Shown piece after piece: positions 1 through 7,755 of a stretch of 45,895 nt of DNA (position 1 is the stretch's first letter; the number at the start of each line of letters is the position of its first letter). The stretch is from assembly GCA_045629065.1 (NCBI GenBank), contig JAZQQK010000010.1, forward strand, positions 1-45,895. The letters run 5' to 3'. Under the pieces are notes generated by a model, which was not told the DNA's origin, ran no database searches, and saw nothing but the letters and a program-made list of their open reading frames with translations. Source of the DNA: JAKSSM01 sp045629065. GTDB lineage: Bacteria; Bacillota; Clostridia; Peptostreptococcales; Anaerovoracaceae. Both the position numbers and the translations under genes were made by a program.

Positions 1-228
1 ATCCATGAGCATTGTAGTTCTGCCTACTGCTGCATAGATAAGGTCGATAGTTCCGTCTTCTTCGTTGTGGTCTGCCATTGTAAGAGGAATTCTTTCACCG
101 AATTCGTCTGTACGAAGGATGATGAACTGACCAGGCTTAGCGTGCTTAGCTACCATTGGAGCATAAACCTTAAGCCATACCATGTTCTGATTTAATCTTC
201 TCTTGTAAGTTACTTCAAATCTTTTCAT
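1..228 (-). CDS. nfnA: Ferredoxin:NADP oxidoreductase subunit, NfnA/SudB-like (partial, N-terminus only)
   Basis: Only the first 76 codons are in the window; the gene runs off the left edge. The translation begins MKRFEVTYKRRLNQNMVWLK and continues with a KPGQFIILR segment and an ERIPLTMAD segment. This is the FAD-binding start of the sulfide/dihydroorotate dehydrogenase-like reductases, whose best known member is NfnA of the electron-bifurcating NADH-dependent ferredoxin:NADP oxidoreductase. The ATG has a strong AAGGAGG site that starts directly after the nifJ stop codon, so the two genes are almost certainly cotranscribed. The pairing makes sense: the upstream enzyme produces the reduced ferredoxin that Nfn consumes. 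Assignment to Nfn rather than a sulfide dehydrogenase or PyrK-like protein is inference; the partner subunit would lie beyond the window. Confidence 0.8.
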   Translation of the reverse strand, partial: MKRFEVTYKRRLNQNMVWLKVYAPMVAKHAKPGQFIILRTDEFGERIPLTMADHNEEDGTIDLIYAAVGRTTMLMD

Positions 229-248
229 TTTATGTCATCCTCCTTCCC

Positions 249-3200
249 TTATTTATTGAAGCTGTCTCTGCGGTTAACGAGAGTTGCATATCTGTCGTTA
301 GCTGCTTCTTCAGCCTTTGTGAATAACTGTTCTGCTCTTTCAGGGAACTTGAGAGTGAGTGAGTTGTAACGAACTTCGCCCATGATGAAGTCTCTGTAGC
401 TTGTTGTAGCTTCGCCAGAGTCAAGAGTGAGTGGGTTCTCTCCCTTAGCTGCGAGATCTGGGTTGAATCTGAATAAGTTCCAGTAACCGGAGCTTACAGC
501 TTCCTTCATTTCTTGCATTGCCTTGTCCATACCCTTCTTAATACCGTGGTTGATGCATGGTGCATAAGCGATGATTAAGGATGGTCCATCGTAAGCTTCA
601 GCTTCTTGGAATGCCTTTAATGTCTGAGCTTGGTTAGCGCCCATAGCGATCTGTGCTACATATACATAGCCATAAGCCATAGCGATAGCAGCGAGGTCTT
701 TCTTCTTTACTGACTTACCAGCAGCAGCGAACTTAGCTGTTGAACCAGTAGGAGTTGACTTGGAAGCTTGTCCACCAGTGTTGGAGTAAACTTCTGTATC
801 GAATACGAGAACGTTTACATTCTTACCAGCAGCGAGTACGTGGTCTAATCCGCCGTAGCCGATATCATATGCCCAGCCGTCTCCACCGAGGATCCATACT
901 GATGGCTTAATGATCATATCTTTGTTGTCTACAACATACTTAGCGTCTGCGTTCTTCTTTGCGAGCTTCTTAGCTTCTTCTACGAAGAGGTTACCTTGAA
1001 CTTCTGCTTCCTTAGCATCGTTCATAGCATCGATCCAAGCCTGTGCGTGTGCGCAGTCCTTAACTAATCTTTCTGCTACGTGCTTTAATTCTTCTCTTCT
1101 AGTCTCCATGGAGATCTGCATACCGAAACCAAATTCTGCGTTATCTTCGAATAAGGAGTTGGACCATGCTGGACCTCTGCCTTCCTTATTTACTGTATAA
1201 GGAGTAGCTGGTGCGGAGTGTCCCCAAATTGATGAGCAGCCTGTAGCGTTAGCTACGAACATTCTGTCACCGAATAATTGAGTCATTAACTTAGCGTAAG
1301 GTGTTTCACCGCAGCCTGGGCAAGCGCCGGAGAATTCCATAAGTGGTTGTAAGAACTGTGAAGCCTTAACATTCTTAGGACCAGCAACTTCTGGCTTGAT
1401 TGAAACGGACTTGAATAACTTGTCGTACTTCTTTTGTTCAGCAGCTACGAGTTCAGTTTCTACTGGAACCATCTTGAGAGCCTTAGTCTTGGATGGGCAA
1501 ACTTGTGCGCAGGAACCGCAGCCTGTGCAGTCAAGAGCAGAAATAGCAAGAGTGAACTTTAAGTCCTTATTGCCAGTGAATGGAAGTGCACCTTCAACGC
1601 CCTTAGCTTCTGCTTCAGTCATTGCGAATGGTCTGATTACAGCGTGTGGGCAAACATATGCGCACTGGTTGCACTGGATACAATTTTCAGCAGTCCATAC
1701 AGGAACGTCTGCTGCAACGCCTCTCTTTTCGAATTGAGCTGTACCATTAGGGCAGTTACCTGCTTTGTAAGGCATTAATTCGGAAACAGTGATGCTGTCA
1801 CCAGCAAGCTTGTTTGTAGGAACCATGATTGTGTTAACGAATCTAGTGTGGTCTTCGTTTCTACCCTTGAGTTGAGCCTTAGGAGCATCGTCCTTAGCAT
1901 TCTTCCAGGAAGCAGGAACTACTACCTTGTGAACGTTCTTGATACCAGCATCAACTGCAGCACAGTTCATGTCTACGATATCTTGACCCTTCTTACCATA
2001 GGACTTCTTGATAGCATCCTTCATGTAGCCAGTTGCTTCATCGATAGGAATGATGTTAGCCAGCTTGAAGAAAGCAGCCTGTAAGATGGAGTTAGTTCTA
2101 CGAGCGCCAAGACCGATTTCCTTAGCTAAGGATACAGCGTCGCAAGTGTAGAACTTAACGTCGTTCTGAGCGATATATCTCTTTACCTGACCAGGTAAGT
2201 GTTCTTCTAATTCAGCATCGGACCAAGTGCAGTTAAGTAAGAAGTATCCACCCTTCTTAACGTCTTGTACCATGTCATACTGATATAAGTAACCTGAGTT
2301 GTGGCATGCTACGAAGTCAGCTTGCTTTACATAGTAAGTTGACTTGATTGGCTTCTTACCAAATCTTAAGTGGGAAATTGTAACACCACCGGACTTCTTG
2401 GAGTCATATTGGAAGTAAGCTTGAGCCTTTAAATCAGTGTGGTCACCGATGATCTTTACGGAGTTCTTGTTAGCACCAACTGTACCGTCAGCACCGAGAC
2501 CCCAGAACTTACAAGCAGTTGTTCCCTTAGGAGCAACGTCAGGGTTCTTAGTCATCTTGAGTGAAAGCTTAGTTACGTCGTCGAAGATGGAAAGTGTGAA
2601 TTCCTTCTTTGGCTTCTTTGACCAGAGGTTCTGATATACAGCGAGTACGTCGCCAGGTTGTACGTCCTTTGAACCTAAACCGTATCTACCACCGCAGATG
2701 AAGCAGGATTCAAATTGAGTTCCTCTTAAAGCGTTAACAACGTCTAAGTAAAGTGGTTCGCCGTTAGCGCCAGGTTCCTTAGTTCTATCAAGAACTGCGA
2801 TGGACTTAACTGTCTTTGGCATAACCTTTAATAAGTACTTAGCGGAGAAAGGTCTGTAAAGGTGAACTTCTACGATACCAACCTTCTTGCCTTCCTTCTT
2901 ATTTAAGTAGTCGATAAGTTCTTCTGCGCATTCGCAAACTGAACCCATAGCTACGATAATTTCTGTTGCATCCTTAGCACCATAGTAGTTGAATGGCTTA
3001 TAGTTTGTGCCAATCTTTGCATTAACCTTTTGCATCCATTCATTGATTAAATCTGGAGCTTCGAGGTAAGCTGTGTTGCTAGCTTCCTTGTGCTGGAAGA
3101 ATGTTTCTGGTTGTTCAGCAGCACCCATGTTGTTGCCGTGAGTTGGGAATAATGATCTTTCTCTGAATCTCTTAACAGCGTCCCAGTCTACCATTTCCTT

Positions 3201-3770
3201 TAATTCTTCGTAGTCCCAAGTTTCAATCTTCTGTTGTTCGTGAGAAGTTCTGAAACCATCGAAGAAGTGGAGCATAGGGAGTTCACCAGCAATTGTAGCT
3301 AAGTGAGCTACAGCTGCTAAGTCCATAACTTGCTGTACTGAGTTGGAGCAGAGCATTGCAAAACCAGTTTGACGGCAAGCCATTACGTCTGAGTGGTCAC
3401 CGAAAATGTTTAATGCGTGAGTTGCAAGAGCTCTAGCGGATACGTGGAAAACTGCAGGTGCAAGTTCGCCAGCGATCTTATACATGTTAGGAATCATAAG
3501 GAGTAATCCTTGTGATGCAGTGAAAGTAGTTGTGTAGGAACCAGTTGCAATTGAACCGTGTACAGCACCAGCAGCACCAGCTTCGGATTGCATTTCTACG
3601 ATATTAACTTTTTCACCAAAAATGTTTGTTCTGTCTTGAGCTACCCATTCGTCCATGTTTTCAGCCATAGGTGAAGATGGAGTAATAGGATAGATAGCAG
3701 CAACTTCAGAGAACGCGTAAGCTACGTGAGCAGCAGCAGCGTTTCCGTCCATAGTTTTTAAATGTCTCAA
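249..3770 (-). CDS. nifJ: Pyruvate:ferredoxin (flavodoxin) oxidoreductase
   Basis: Single-chain PFOR of 1173 residues, the usual length. It oxidises pyruvate with CoA to acetyl-CoA and CO2, reducing ferredoxin in the cytoplasm. Visible features in order: the N-terminal pyruvate-binding domain with AAIYPITPSSPMAE; two 4Fe-4S motifs, CIQCNQCAYVCP and CTGCGSCAQVCP; then the TPP-binding part with GACPGCGETPY, GGDGWAYDIGYGG and VYSNTGGQASKSTPTG. I place the start at a TTG at 3770-3768 because AAGGAGG lies just upstream at an ideal distance and the product then begins with the family's normal RHLKTMDGN. An in-frame ATG further upstream (3827) has no ribosome binding site and lies in the promoter region. 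The gene has its own promoter and is followed after 20 nt by nfnA. Confidence 0.97.
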   Translation of the reverse strand: MRHLKTMDGNAAAAHVAYAFSEVAAIYPITPSSPMAENMDEWVAQDRTNIFGEKVNIVEMQSEAGAAGAVHGSIATGSYTTTFTASQGLLLMIPNMYKIAGELAPAVFHVSARALATHALNIFGDHSDVMACRQTGFAMLCSNSVQQVMDLAAVAHLATIAGELPMLHFFDGFRTSHEQQKIETWDYEELKEMVDWDAVKRFRERSLFPTHGNNMGAAEQPETFFQHKEASNTAYLEAPDLINEWMQKVNAKIGTNYKPFNYYGAKDATEIIVAMGSVCECAEELIDYLNKKEGKKVGIVEVHLYRPFSAKYLLKVMPKTVKSIAVLDRTKEPGANGEPLYLDVVNALRGTQFESCFICGGRYGLGSKDVQPGDVLAVYQNLWSKKPKKEFTLSIFDDVTKLSLKMTKNPDVAPKGTTACKFWGLGADGTVGANKNSVKIIGDHTDLKAQAYFQYDSKKSGGVTISHLRFGKKPIKSTYYVKQADFVACHNSGYLYQYDMVQDVKKGGYFLLNCTWSDAELEEHLPGQVKRYIAQNDVKFYTCDAVSLAKEIGLGARRTNSILQAAFFKLANIIPIDEATGYMKDAIKKSYGKKGQDIVDMNCAAVDAGIKNVHKVVVPASWKNAKDDAPKAQLKGRNEDHTRFVNTIMVPTNKLAGDSITVSELMPYKAGNCPNGTAQFEKRGVAADVPVWTAENCIQCNQCAYVCPHAVIRPFAMTEAEAKGVEGALPFTGNKDLKFTLAISALDCTGCGSCAQVCPSKTKALKMVPVETELVAAEQKKYDKLFKSVSIKPEVAGPKNVKASQFLQPLMEFSGACPGCGETPYAKLMTQLFGDRMFVANATGCSSIWGHSAPATPYTVNKEGRGPAWSNSLFEDNAEFGFGMQISMETRREELKHVAERLVKDCAHAQAWIDAMNDAKEAEVQGNLFVEEAKKLAKKNADAKYVVDNKDMIIKPSVWILGGDGWAYDIGYGGLDHVLAAGKNVNVLVFDTEVYSNTGGQASKSTPTGSTAKFAAAGKSVKKKDLAAIAMAYGYVYVAQIAMGANQAQTLKAFQEAEAYDGPSLIIAYAPCINHGIKKGMDKAMQEMKEAVSSGYWNLFRFNPDLAAKGENPLTLDSGEATTSYRDFIMGEVRYNSLTLKFPERAEQLFTKAEEAANDRYATLVNRRDSFNK

Positions 3771-3832
3771 CTGTTTTTCCTCCTTGGTATATATATATAA
3801 TATATTATTATAACTAATAATTACCAACGAAT

Positions 3833-3861
3833 ATTATAAGGTATCTTGTATACAAAGTCAA
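3833..3861 (-). promoter_or_regulatory. Sigma-A promoter of nifJ with palindrome in its spacer
   Basis: On the minus strand a -35 box TTGACT (3856-3861) and a perfect -10 TATAAT (3833-3838) are separated by exactly 17 nt. The spacer contains the perfect 10-bp palindrome TTGTATACAA (3846-3855), which touches the -35 box. A protein bound there would block RNA polymerase, so it is a candidate operator; which regulator uses it is unknown. Confidence 0.75.
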
Positions 3862-3872
3862 GTTTTGACAAT

Positions 3873-3901
3873 AAAAAGAGAGGCTAAAAACACCTCTCTT
3901 T
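3873..3901 (-). terminator. Intrinsic terminator after cvpA
   Basis: Inverted repeat AAAGAGAGG (3875-3883) and CCTCTCTTT (3893-3901) with a 9-nt loop. On the minus strand the second arm runs into a T-rich stretch, placing it as the terminator of cvpA just upstream of the nifJ promoter. Confidence 0.7.
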
Positions 3902-3920
3902 CCTTGAAATTATGTCATTT

Positions 3921-4565
3921 TTAAGCTTTTAATATAAAGTCGCGGAAAACGATTAACAACAAGTTATTATCGTATAACCATTTAGCAACTTTCGCGCCTT
4001 CGAACCAGCCCATAATTGTCTCTGCTTTGTTTGGTAAAATGAAGCCAGTAACAGGTACCAAAAGTGCAAGGAATAAGTAAACATAAAATGCGCCGATTAC
4101 GACTCCTATGATAAATCCCATGAAAGTGTCTGTCTTCTTGATTCCACCTTCGTTATGCTTTTTAGAGAAAAGAAAACTGAAGAGTCCAAGAACAATTTTG
4201 ATACCAATCCAGATTGCAACGAAGCAAGCAATTGTAATTAACATTACAGAAAGCTTTGAGCTGCCGTCGTTTATAAGGGTGGAAGCGAATTCGTTGCTCT
4301 TTCCCTTAAATAGATCAGGGAGAGAACCATAAACCGATGAATCTTCCCACTTGGCGCTTAAGAAAGAATTAATCTTTGCTTCTACATTAGCACCGATTTT
4401 AGTTTTATTGATTAAATAATCCGCAAGGTCGTCGCAGAATATCCAGCTGACAACTAGCGAAACAATGCCTTTGCAAAATCCTATGATGGTGCGAGCAAAG
4501 CCCTTAACCATACACACGATAATGGTCAGGACGAAGATACCTAGTATTATCAAATCCATTATCAT
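3921..4565 (-). CDS. cvpA: CvpA family membrane protein
   Basis: A 214-residue integral membrane protein of the CvpA (colicin V production) family, recognised from the opening MDLIILGIFVLTIIVCMVKG, the following glycine-rich helix and four hydrophobic segments (about residues 3-20, 27-45, 105-130 and 150-175). CvpA proteins sit in the inner membrane; their biochemical role is not settled, though they affect envelope integrity and secretion in other bacteria. AGGAGG lies 9 nt before the chosen ATG; an ATG two codons later is also possible. The gene is monocistronic, with its own promoter divergent from tadA and a terminator downstream. Confidence 0.85.
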   Translation of the reverse strand: MIMDLIILGIFVLTIIVCMVKGFARTIIGFCKGIVSLVVSWIFCDDLADYLINKTKIGANVEAKINSFLSAKWEDSSVYGSLPDLFKGKSNEFASTLINDGSSKLSVMLITIACFVAIWIGIKIVLGLFSFLFSKKHNEGGIKKTDTFMGFIIGVVIGAFYVYLFLALLVPVTGFILPNKAETIMGWFEGAKVAKWLYDNNLLLIVFRDFILKA

Positions 4566-4593
4566 AGAAAAGCCCCTCCTAAAGGCTTACTAT

Positions 4594-4622
4594 ATTTTAG
4601 CATAAGATAATGTAAAAGTCCA
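4594..4622 (-). promoter_or_regulatory. Probable promoter of cvpA
   Basis: Minus-strand -35-like TGGACT (4617-4622), 17-nt spacer, and -10 TAAAAT (4594-4599) preceded by an extended TGC. Transcription would start about 20 nt before the cvpA start codon. Confidence 0.5.
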
Positions 4623-4648
4623 GCCGATACCCATAGGCCTTTTGCATT

Positions 4649-4683
4649 TTGTACTTGCATTAGTACAAGACATGTGCTATTAT
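4649..4683 (+). promoter_or_regulatory. Promoter of tadA with an inverted repeat
   Basis: A -35 TTGCAT (4655-4660), 17-nt spacer and extended -10 TGC-TATTAT (4675-4683) drive tadA. A perfect 7-bp inverted repeat, TTGTACT (4649-4655) and AGTACAA (4662-4668), spans the -35 box and looks like an operator. The predicted transcript starts around 4690, leaving almost no leader before tadA. Confidence 0.55.
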
Positions 4684-4693
4684 GTATCGGTGT

Positions 4694-5197
4694 ATGAACA
4701 TAAAATATATGGAAGAGGCCCTTTCTGAGGCTAAAAAGGCCCTGGAACTAGGCGAAATCCCTGTAGGTTGCGTCATCGTTAAAGATGATGAAATCATAGC
4801 CAGGGGGCACAATTTAACAGAGACTAATCATGATCCTACGGCGCATGCAGAAATGAATGCTTTAAGAGGTGCCGGAAAAGTCTTGGGCGAAAGCTTGGGC
4901 TGGAGAAGGCTCACCGGTTGCGATATGTACGTCACGATGGAACCTTGCTCGATGTGCGCAGGTGCACTCGTATGGGCTAGAATCGAGACAGTATATATAG
5001 GAACGAAAGATCCAAAAGCTGGTGGCTGTGGTTCGGTTCTAGATATTACTGGCGAACCAAAGCTCAATCACCACGTAGAGGTCGTAGAAATAGAAGATGG
5101 TCCTATCAAGGATGAGTGTAGAGCTATCATCCAAAACTTCTTTAGAAGTATTAGGGACCAGCAAAAATTAGCAAAACAAAAAGCGGAGGAAGAATAA
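4694..5197 (+). CDS. tadA: tRNA-specific adenosine deaminase TadA
   Basis: Converts adenosine 34 to inosine in tRNA-Arg(ACG) so that one tRNA can read several arginine codons. The zinc-dependent deaminase signature is intact: HAE at residues 51-53 (His ligand and catalytic Glu) and PCSMC at 84-88 (two Cys ligands). Length 167 residues is normal. The start is uncertain: I chose the ATG at 4694, which gives MNIKYMEEALSEAKKALELG. An ATG at 4682 lies inside the -10 box and can be excluded; one at 4709 is also possible. None has a Shine-Dalgarno sequence and the promoter places the transcript start only a few bases upstream, so the mRNA may be leaderless. It overlaps the next gene by one base. Confidence 0.95.
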   Translation: MNIKYMEEALSEAKKALELGEIPVGCVIVKDDEIIARGHNLTETNHDPTAHAEMNALRGAGKVLGESLGWRRLTGCDMYVTMEPCSMCAGALVWARIETVYIGTKDPKAGGCGSVLDITGEPKLNHHVEVVEIEDGPIKDECRAIIQNFFRSIRDQQKLAKQKAEEE

Positions 5198-6060
5198 TGA
5201 AAAATTTAGGCCGTATCTTAAGCCTTACAATCGCGTTAGTAATTTTATCAGCAAGCGTTGCTTTCGCAGGAACATTTAATATTACTGGAACTTATCCAGA
5301 AGACAACTCAAAGAACGTTTCCTTAGAAAACATGGGTGTAAAGATTTACACTGATGGTACTTTCACAAGTGATAAATTAGGAAATGCTAATGATAGCGCA
5401 TTCCAGATTTATGGACCAGAAGGTGAAAAGGTTAACACTAAGGTTTACTATTCATCCAAGGACCCAAACATGATTTTGGTACTTGCTGATAAGGATGAGG
5501 AAGGTAAAGTATATGCTGCTCAGTCAGATTCTGACTATAAGCTTGAAATCAGTTCTTCATTAAGAGATGACAATTCTAACACTCTTGGAAGAGATATGGT
5601 CATCACTATGCACACTGTTAACCAGAAGAGAAATAACACAATCAATACGGTTATGATGTTTGTACTCTTCGGTGGCATCATGGTATTCTCAGTAAGATCT
5701 GCTAAGAAGACTGCAGAAAAAGAAGCTGGAAAGAAGAAGCAAGAAACTACTACAGTTAACCCATACAAGGAAGCAAAGAAGACTGGAAAGTCTGTATCTG
5801 AAATCGTAGAAAAGGATAAGGCTGACAAGGCAAAGGCTGCAGAAAAGGCAGCAAAGGCCGCAGAAAAAGCAGCAAAGAAAGCCGCTTTAGAGGACGATGA
5901 GGACGAATTAGAAGACGGTCACTATAGAGTTAAGACTAGAAGATCTGCTTTAGCTGTAGGTAGCAAATATGCTACTGAAAAGAAAGCAAAGCACGACGCT
6001 AGACGTGAGCAAGAAGCCAAGTGGGCAGCTCAAGCCAAGAAAAAAGGCAAGAAGAAATAA
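5197..6060 (+). CDS. Secreted/membrane Ig-like (Big_5-type) protein with Lys/Ala-rich cytoplasmic tail
   Basis: A 287-residue protein in four parts. Residues 1-25 are a clear signal peptide (LALVILSASVAFAG-type end). Residues 26-145 form a beta-rich region that opens TFNITGTYPEDNSKNVSLEN, the pattern of bacterial Ig-like Big_5 domains. A single membrane helix follows at about 151-168. Beyond it lies a highly charged tail with Ala-Lys-Glu repeats (about 205-235) and a Lys-rich end. The topology would be extracellular domain, one helix, basic intracellular tail. The basic tail could bind nucleic acid, ribosomes or the inner membrane face. I do not know a function. It overlaps tadA by one base (TAATG) with GGAGGA upstream and is followed closely by ispE, so it belongs to the same operon. 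Confidence 0.75.
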   Translation: MKNLGRILSLTIALVILSASVAFAGTFNITGTYPEDNSKNVSLENMGVKIYTDGTFTSDKLGNANDSAFQIYGPEGEKVNTKVYYSSKDPNMILVLADKDEEGKVYAAQSDSDYKLEISSSLRDDNSNTLGRDMVITMHTVNQKRNNTINTVMMFVLFGGIMVFSVRSAKKTAEKEAGKKKQETTTVNPYKEAKKTGKSVSEIVEKDKADKAKAAEKAAKAAEKAAKKAALEDDEDELEDGHYRVKTRRSALAVGSKYATEKKAKHDARREQEAKWAAQAKKKGKKK

Positions 6061-6066
6061 CTAAAA

Positions 6067-6948
6067 ATGATTACTCTTGAACTAAAATCTTACGCAAAAG
6101 TTAATCTATCATTGGATATCTTGGGTCTCCGCCCCGATGGGTATCATGAGGTTAGTACAGTAATGCAAAAGACTTCACTTTATGATGAGGTGAATCTTGC
6201 GTGGGAAGATGGGTCAGAATTCATAATTGAGATTAAATCTAACAAGCCATATGTGCCAAATGACGAAAGAAATTTGGCTTATAAGGCAGCGAGCCTCATG
6301 CAGGAGAAATCCGGCAGACTCGGCAAGCTTACAATAGAGTTAAAAAAGCGTATCCCAGTGTCCGCAGGTTTGGCCGGTGGATCTGGTAATGCGGCAGCAG
6401 TCCTAATAGGACTCAACAGGATATGGAATCTAAAATATAACACTAAAGAACTTTGCGAATTAGCTAAGACTTTGGGTTCAGATGTTCCTTTCCTGGTGTT
6501 AGTACAGAATTCACACTATTGTCTTGCGCTTGGAAAAGGCACGGGAGACCAGCTAGAACCGATTAAAAAATCCTTTAAAAAGGATATGGTTATAGCAAAG
6601 CCAAACTTTGGTGTTTCTACAAAGGAAGTTTATCAGGGAATCGATAAAGTTGAGATTTTGAAGCATCCTGACACAAATGCACTGATTTCTGGCATTGAAT
6701 CGCAGAACTTTGATATTATTTACCCTAATATGGTAAATGTACTTGAAAACTACACGCTTAAGGCTTACCCAGAGGTTAAAAAGCTGAAGTATCTCATGGA
6801 AGCAACGGGTAATCCAGAAAAAGTCATGATGAGTGGCAGCGGACCTTCAGTGATGGGTTTTTACAAGAATAGAGAGGAAGCAAAAGAAGTTTGCCTAAAA
6901 CTTCGCAACTTAGGATATGAGGCATATTGGCTCAACACTTTAAAATAA
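6067..6948 (+). CDS. ispE: 4-diphosphocytidyl-2-C-methyl-D-erythritol kinase IspE
   Basis: GHMP-superfamily kinase of the non-mevalonate isoprenoid pathway; it phosphorylates CDP-methylerythritol with ATP. Family marks are SYAKVNLSLDILGLRPDGYH at residues 7-26, the glycine-rich phosphate loop PVSAGLAGGSGNAAA at about 98-112, and a C-terminal MSGSGPSVMG. Length 293 is normal. It lies 6 nt after the preceding gene and 12 nt before a GntR regulator; the ispE-gntR order is common in Clostridia. Confidence 0.95.
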   Translation: MITLELKSYAKVNLSLDILGLRPDGYHEVSTVMQKTSLYDEVNLAWEDGSEFIIEIKSNKPYVPNDERNLAYKAASLMQEKSGRLGKLTIELKKRIPVSAGLAGGSGNAAAVLIGLNRIWNLKYNTKELCELAKTLGSDVPFLVLVQNSHYCLALGKGTGDQLEPIKKSFKKDMVIAKPNFGVSTKEVYQGIDKVEILKHPDTNALISGIESQNFDIIYPNMVNVLENYTLKAYPEVKKLKYLMEATGNPEKVMMSGSGPSVMGFYKNREEAKEVCLKLRNLGYEAYWLNTLK

Positions 6949-6960
6949 TAGGAGAGACAG

Positions 6961-7644
6961 ATGATTAATTTTGACTTACAAAATCATAAACCATTAAGAG
7001 AAATTGTTTATGAAGAATTAAAGCGACAGATTATGATCGGAGAAATCGCCCCTGGCACCAGAATGATGGAGGTAGAACTCGCCGATGAAATGGGTGTAAG
7101 CCGTACACCTATTAGAGAAGCAATCAGAAAGCTCGAAAAAGAAGGTTTGGTTTCTATTGAACCTAGAAGAGGAGCTTATGCTGCAGAAGTTTCTATCAAG
7201 GAAATGCTCGATGTCTTAGAGGTAAGAGAATTCTTAGAAGGAATGGCAGCAGGACTTGCCGCAGAAAAATACACAAAGGAAGACGAAGCAGGTTTAATCG
7301 CAGTTACCGATGCATACAAGAACGCTGTAATCTCCGGTGAGATTCAAGAGATTGTAAAAGCCGACGCAGCCTTCCACCAATTCATCGTAAACATGAGTGG
7401 TAATAAGACTTTAGTTCAAATGGTATCTCAGGTTCAGGAACTTTCCTTAAGATTCAGATATCTCTTCTATGATGACTTTAGCCGTTTCGAACAGCTCCCT
7501 ACAGAGCACAAAGAAATCGTAGAAGCCATTATGCAAGGAAATAGAGAAAAAGCAAGAGTGGAAATGAGTGGCCACATCTTAAAGCTCAAGACTTTCATAA
7601 AAGAAAACGGAGCCAAAATAATCAAGACATCTCAAAACAAGTAA
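6961..7644 (+). CDS. GntR family transcriptional regulator with FCD effector domain
   Basis: A 227-residue one-component regulator. Residues 10-75 form the winged helix (VYEELKRQIMIGEIAPGTRM, then DEMGVSRTPIREAIRKLE as recognition region). Residues 85-215 form the all-helical FCD domain typical of the FadR subfamily. Likely metal/ligand-binding positions are visible: D and H in DAAFHQFI, H in EHKEIVEAI and H in MSGHI. FCD domains usually sense small organic acids. AGGAGA precedes the ATG, and a strong terminator follows, making it the last gene of the tadA operon. Its target is not shown; TTGTATACAA-type palindromes in the window (3846-3855, 25106-25117) are candidates only. Confidence 0.9.
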   Translation: MINFDLQNHKPLREIVYEELKRQIMIGEIAPGTRMMEVELADEMGVSRTPIREAIRKLEKEGLVSIEPRRGAYAAEVSIKEMLDVLEVREFLEGMAAGLAAEKYTKEDEAGLIAVTDAYKNAVISGEIQEIVKADAAFHQFIVNMSGNKTLVQMVSQVQELSLRFRYLFYDDFSRFEQLPTEHKEIVEAIMQGNREKARVEMSGHILKLKTFIKENGAKIIKTSQNK

Positions 7645-7651
7645 ATAAATT

Positions 7652-7684
7652 AAAATCCCGATTCACTGAATCGGGATTTTATTT
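7652..7684. terminator. Bidirectional intrinsic terminator
   Basis: A 13-bp perfect stem, AAAATCCCGATTC (7652-7664) and GAATCGGGATTTT (7668-7680), with a 3-nt loop and T-rich runs on both strands. It ends the plus-strand tadA-gntR operon and, on the minus strand, the htrA transcript. Confidence 0.9.
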
Positions 7685-7755
7685 TGCCTAATATATTTAG
7701 AAAGGATTATCATTAACCGCATGTGCGGGCGGTTACTACAAGTTATATGAAGAAA

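Noticed and set aside
7710..7740. AACCGC/GCGGTT inverted repeat as the htrA terminator
   Set aside because: No T-run follows on either strand; the stronger bidirectional terminator at 7652-7684 serves the purpose.
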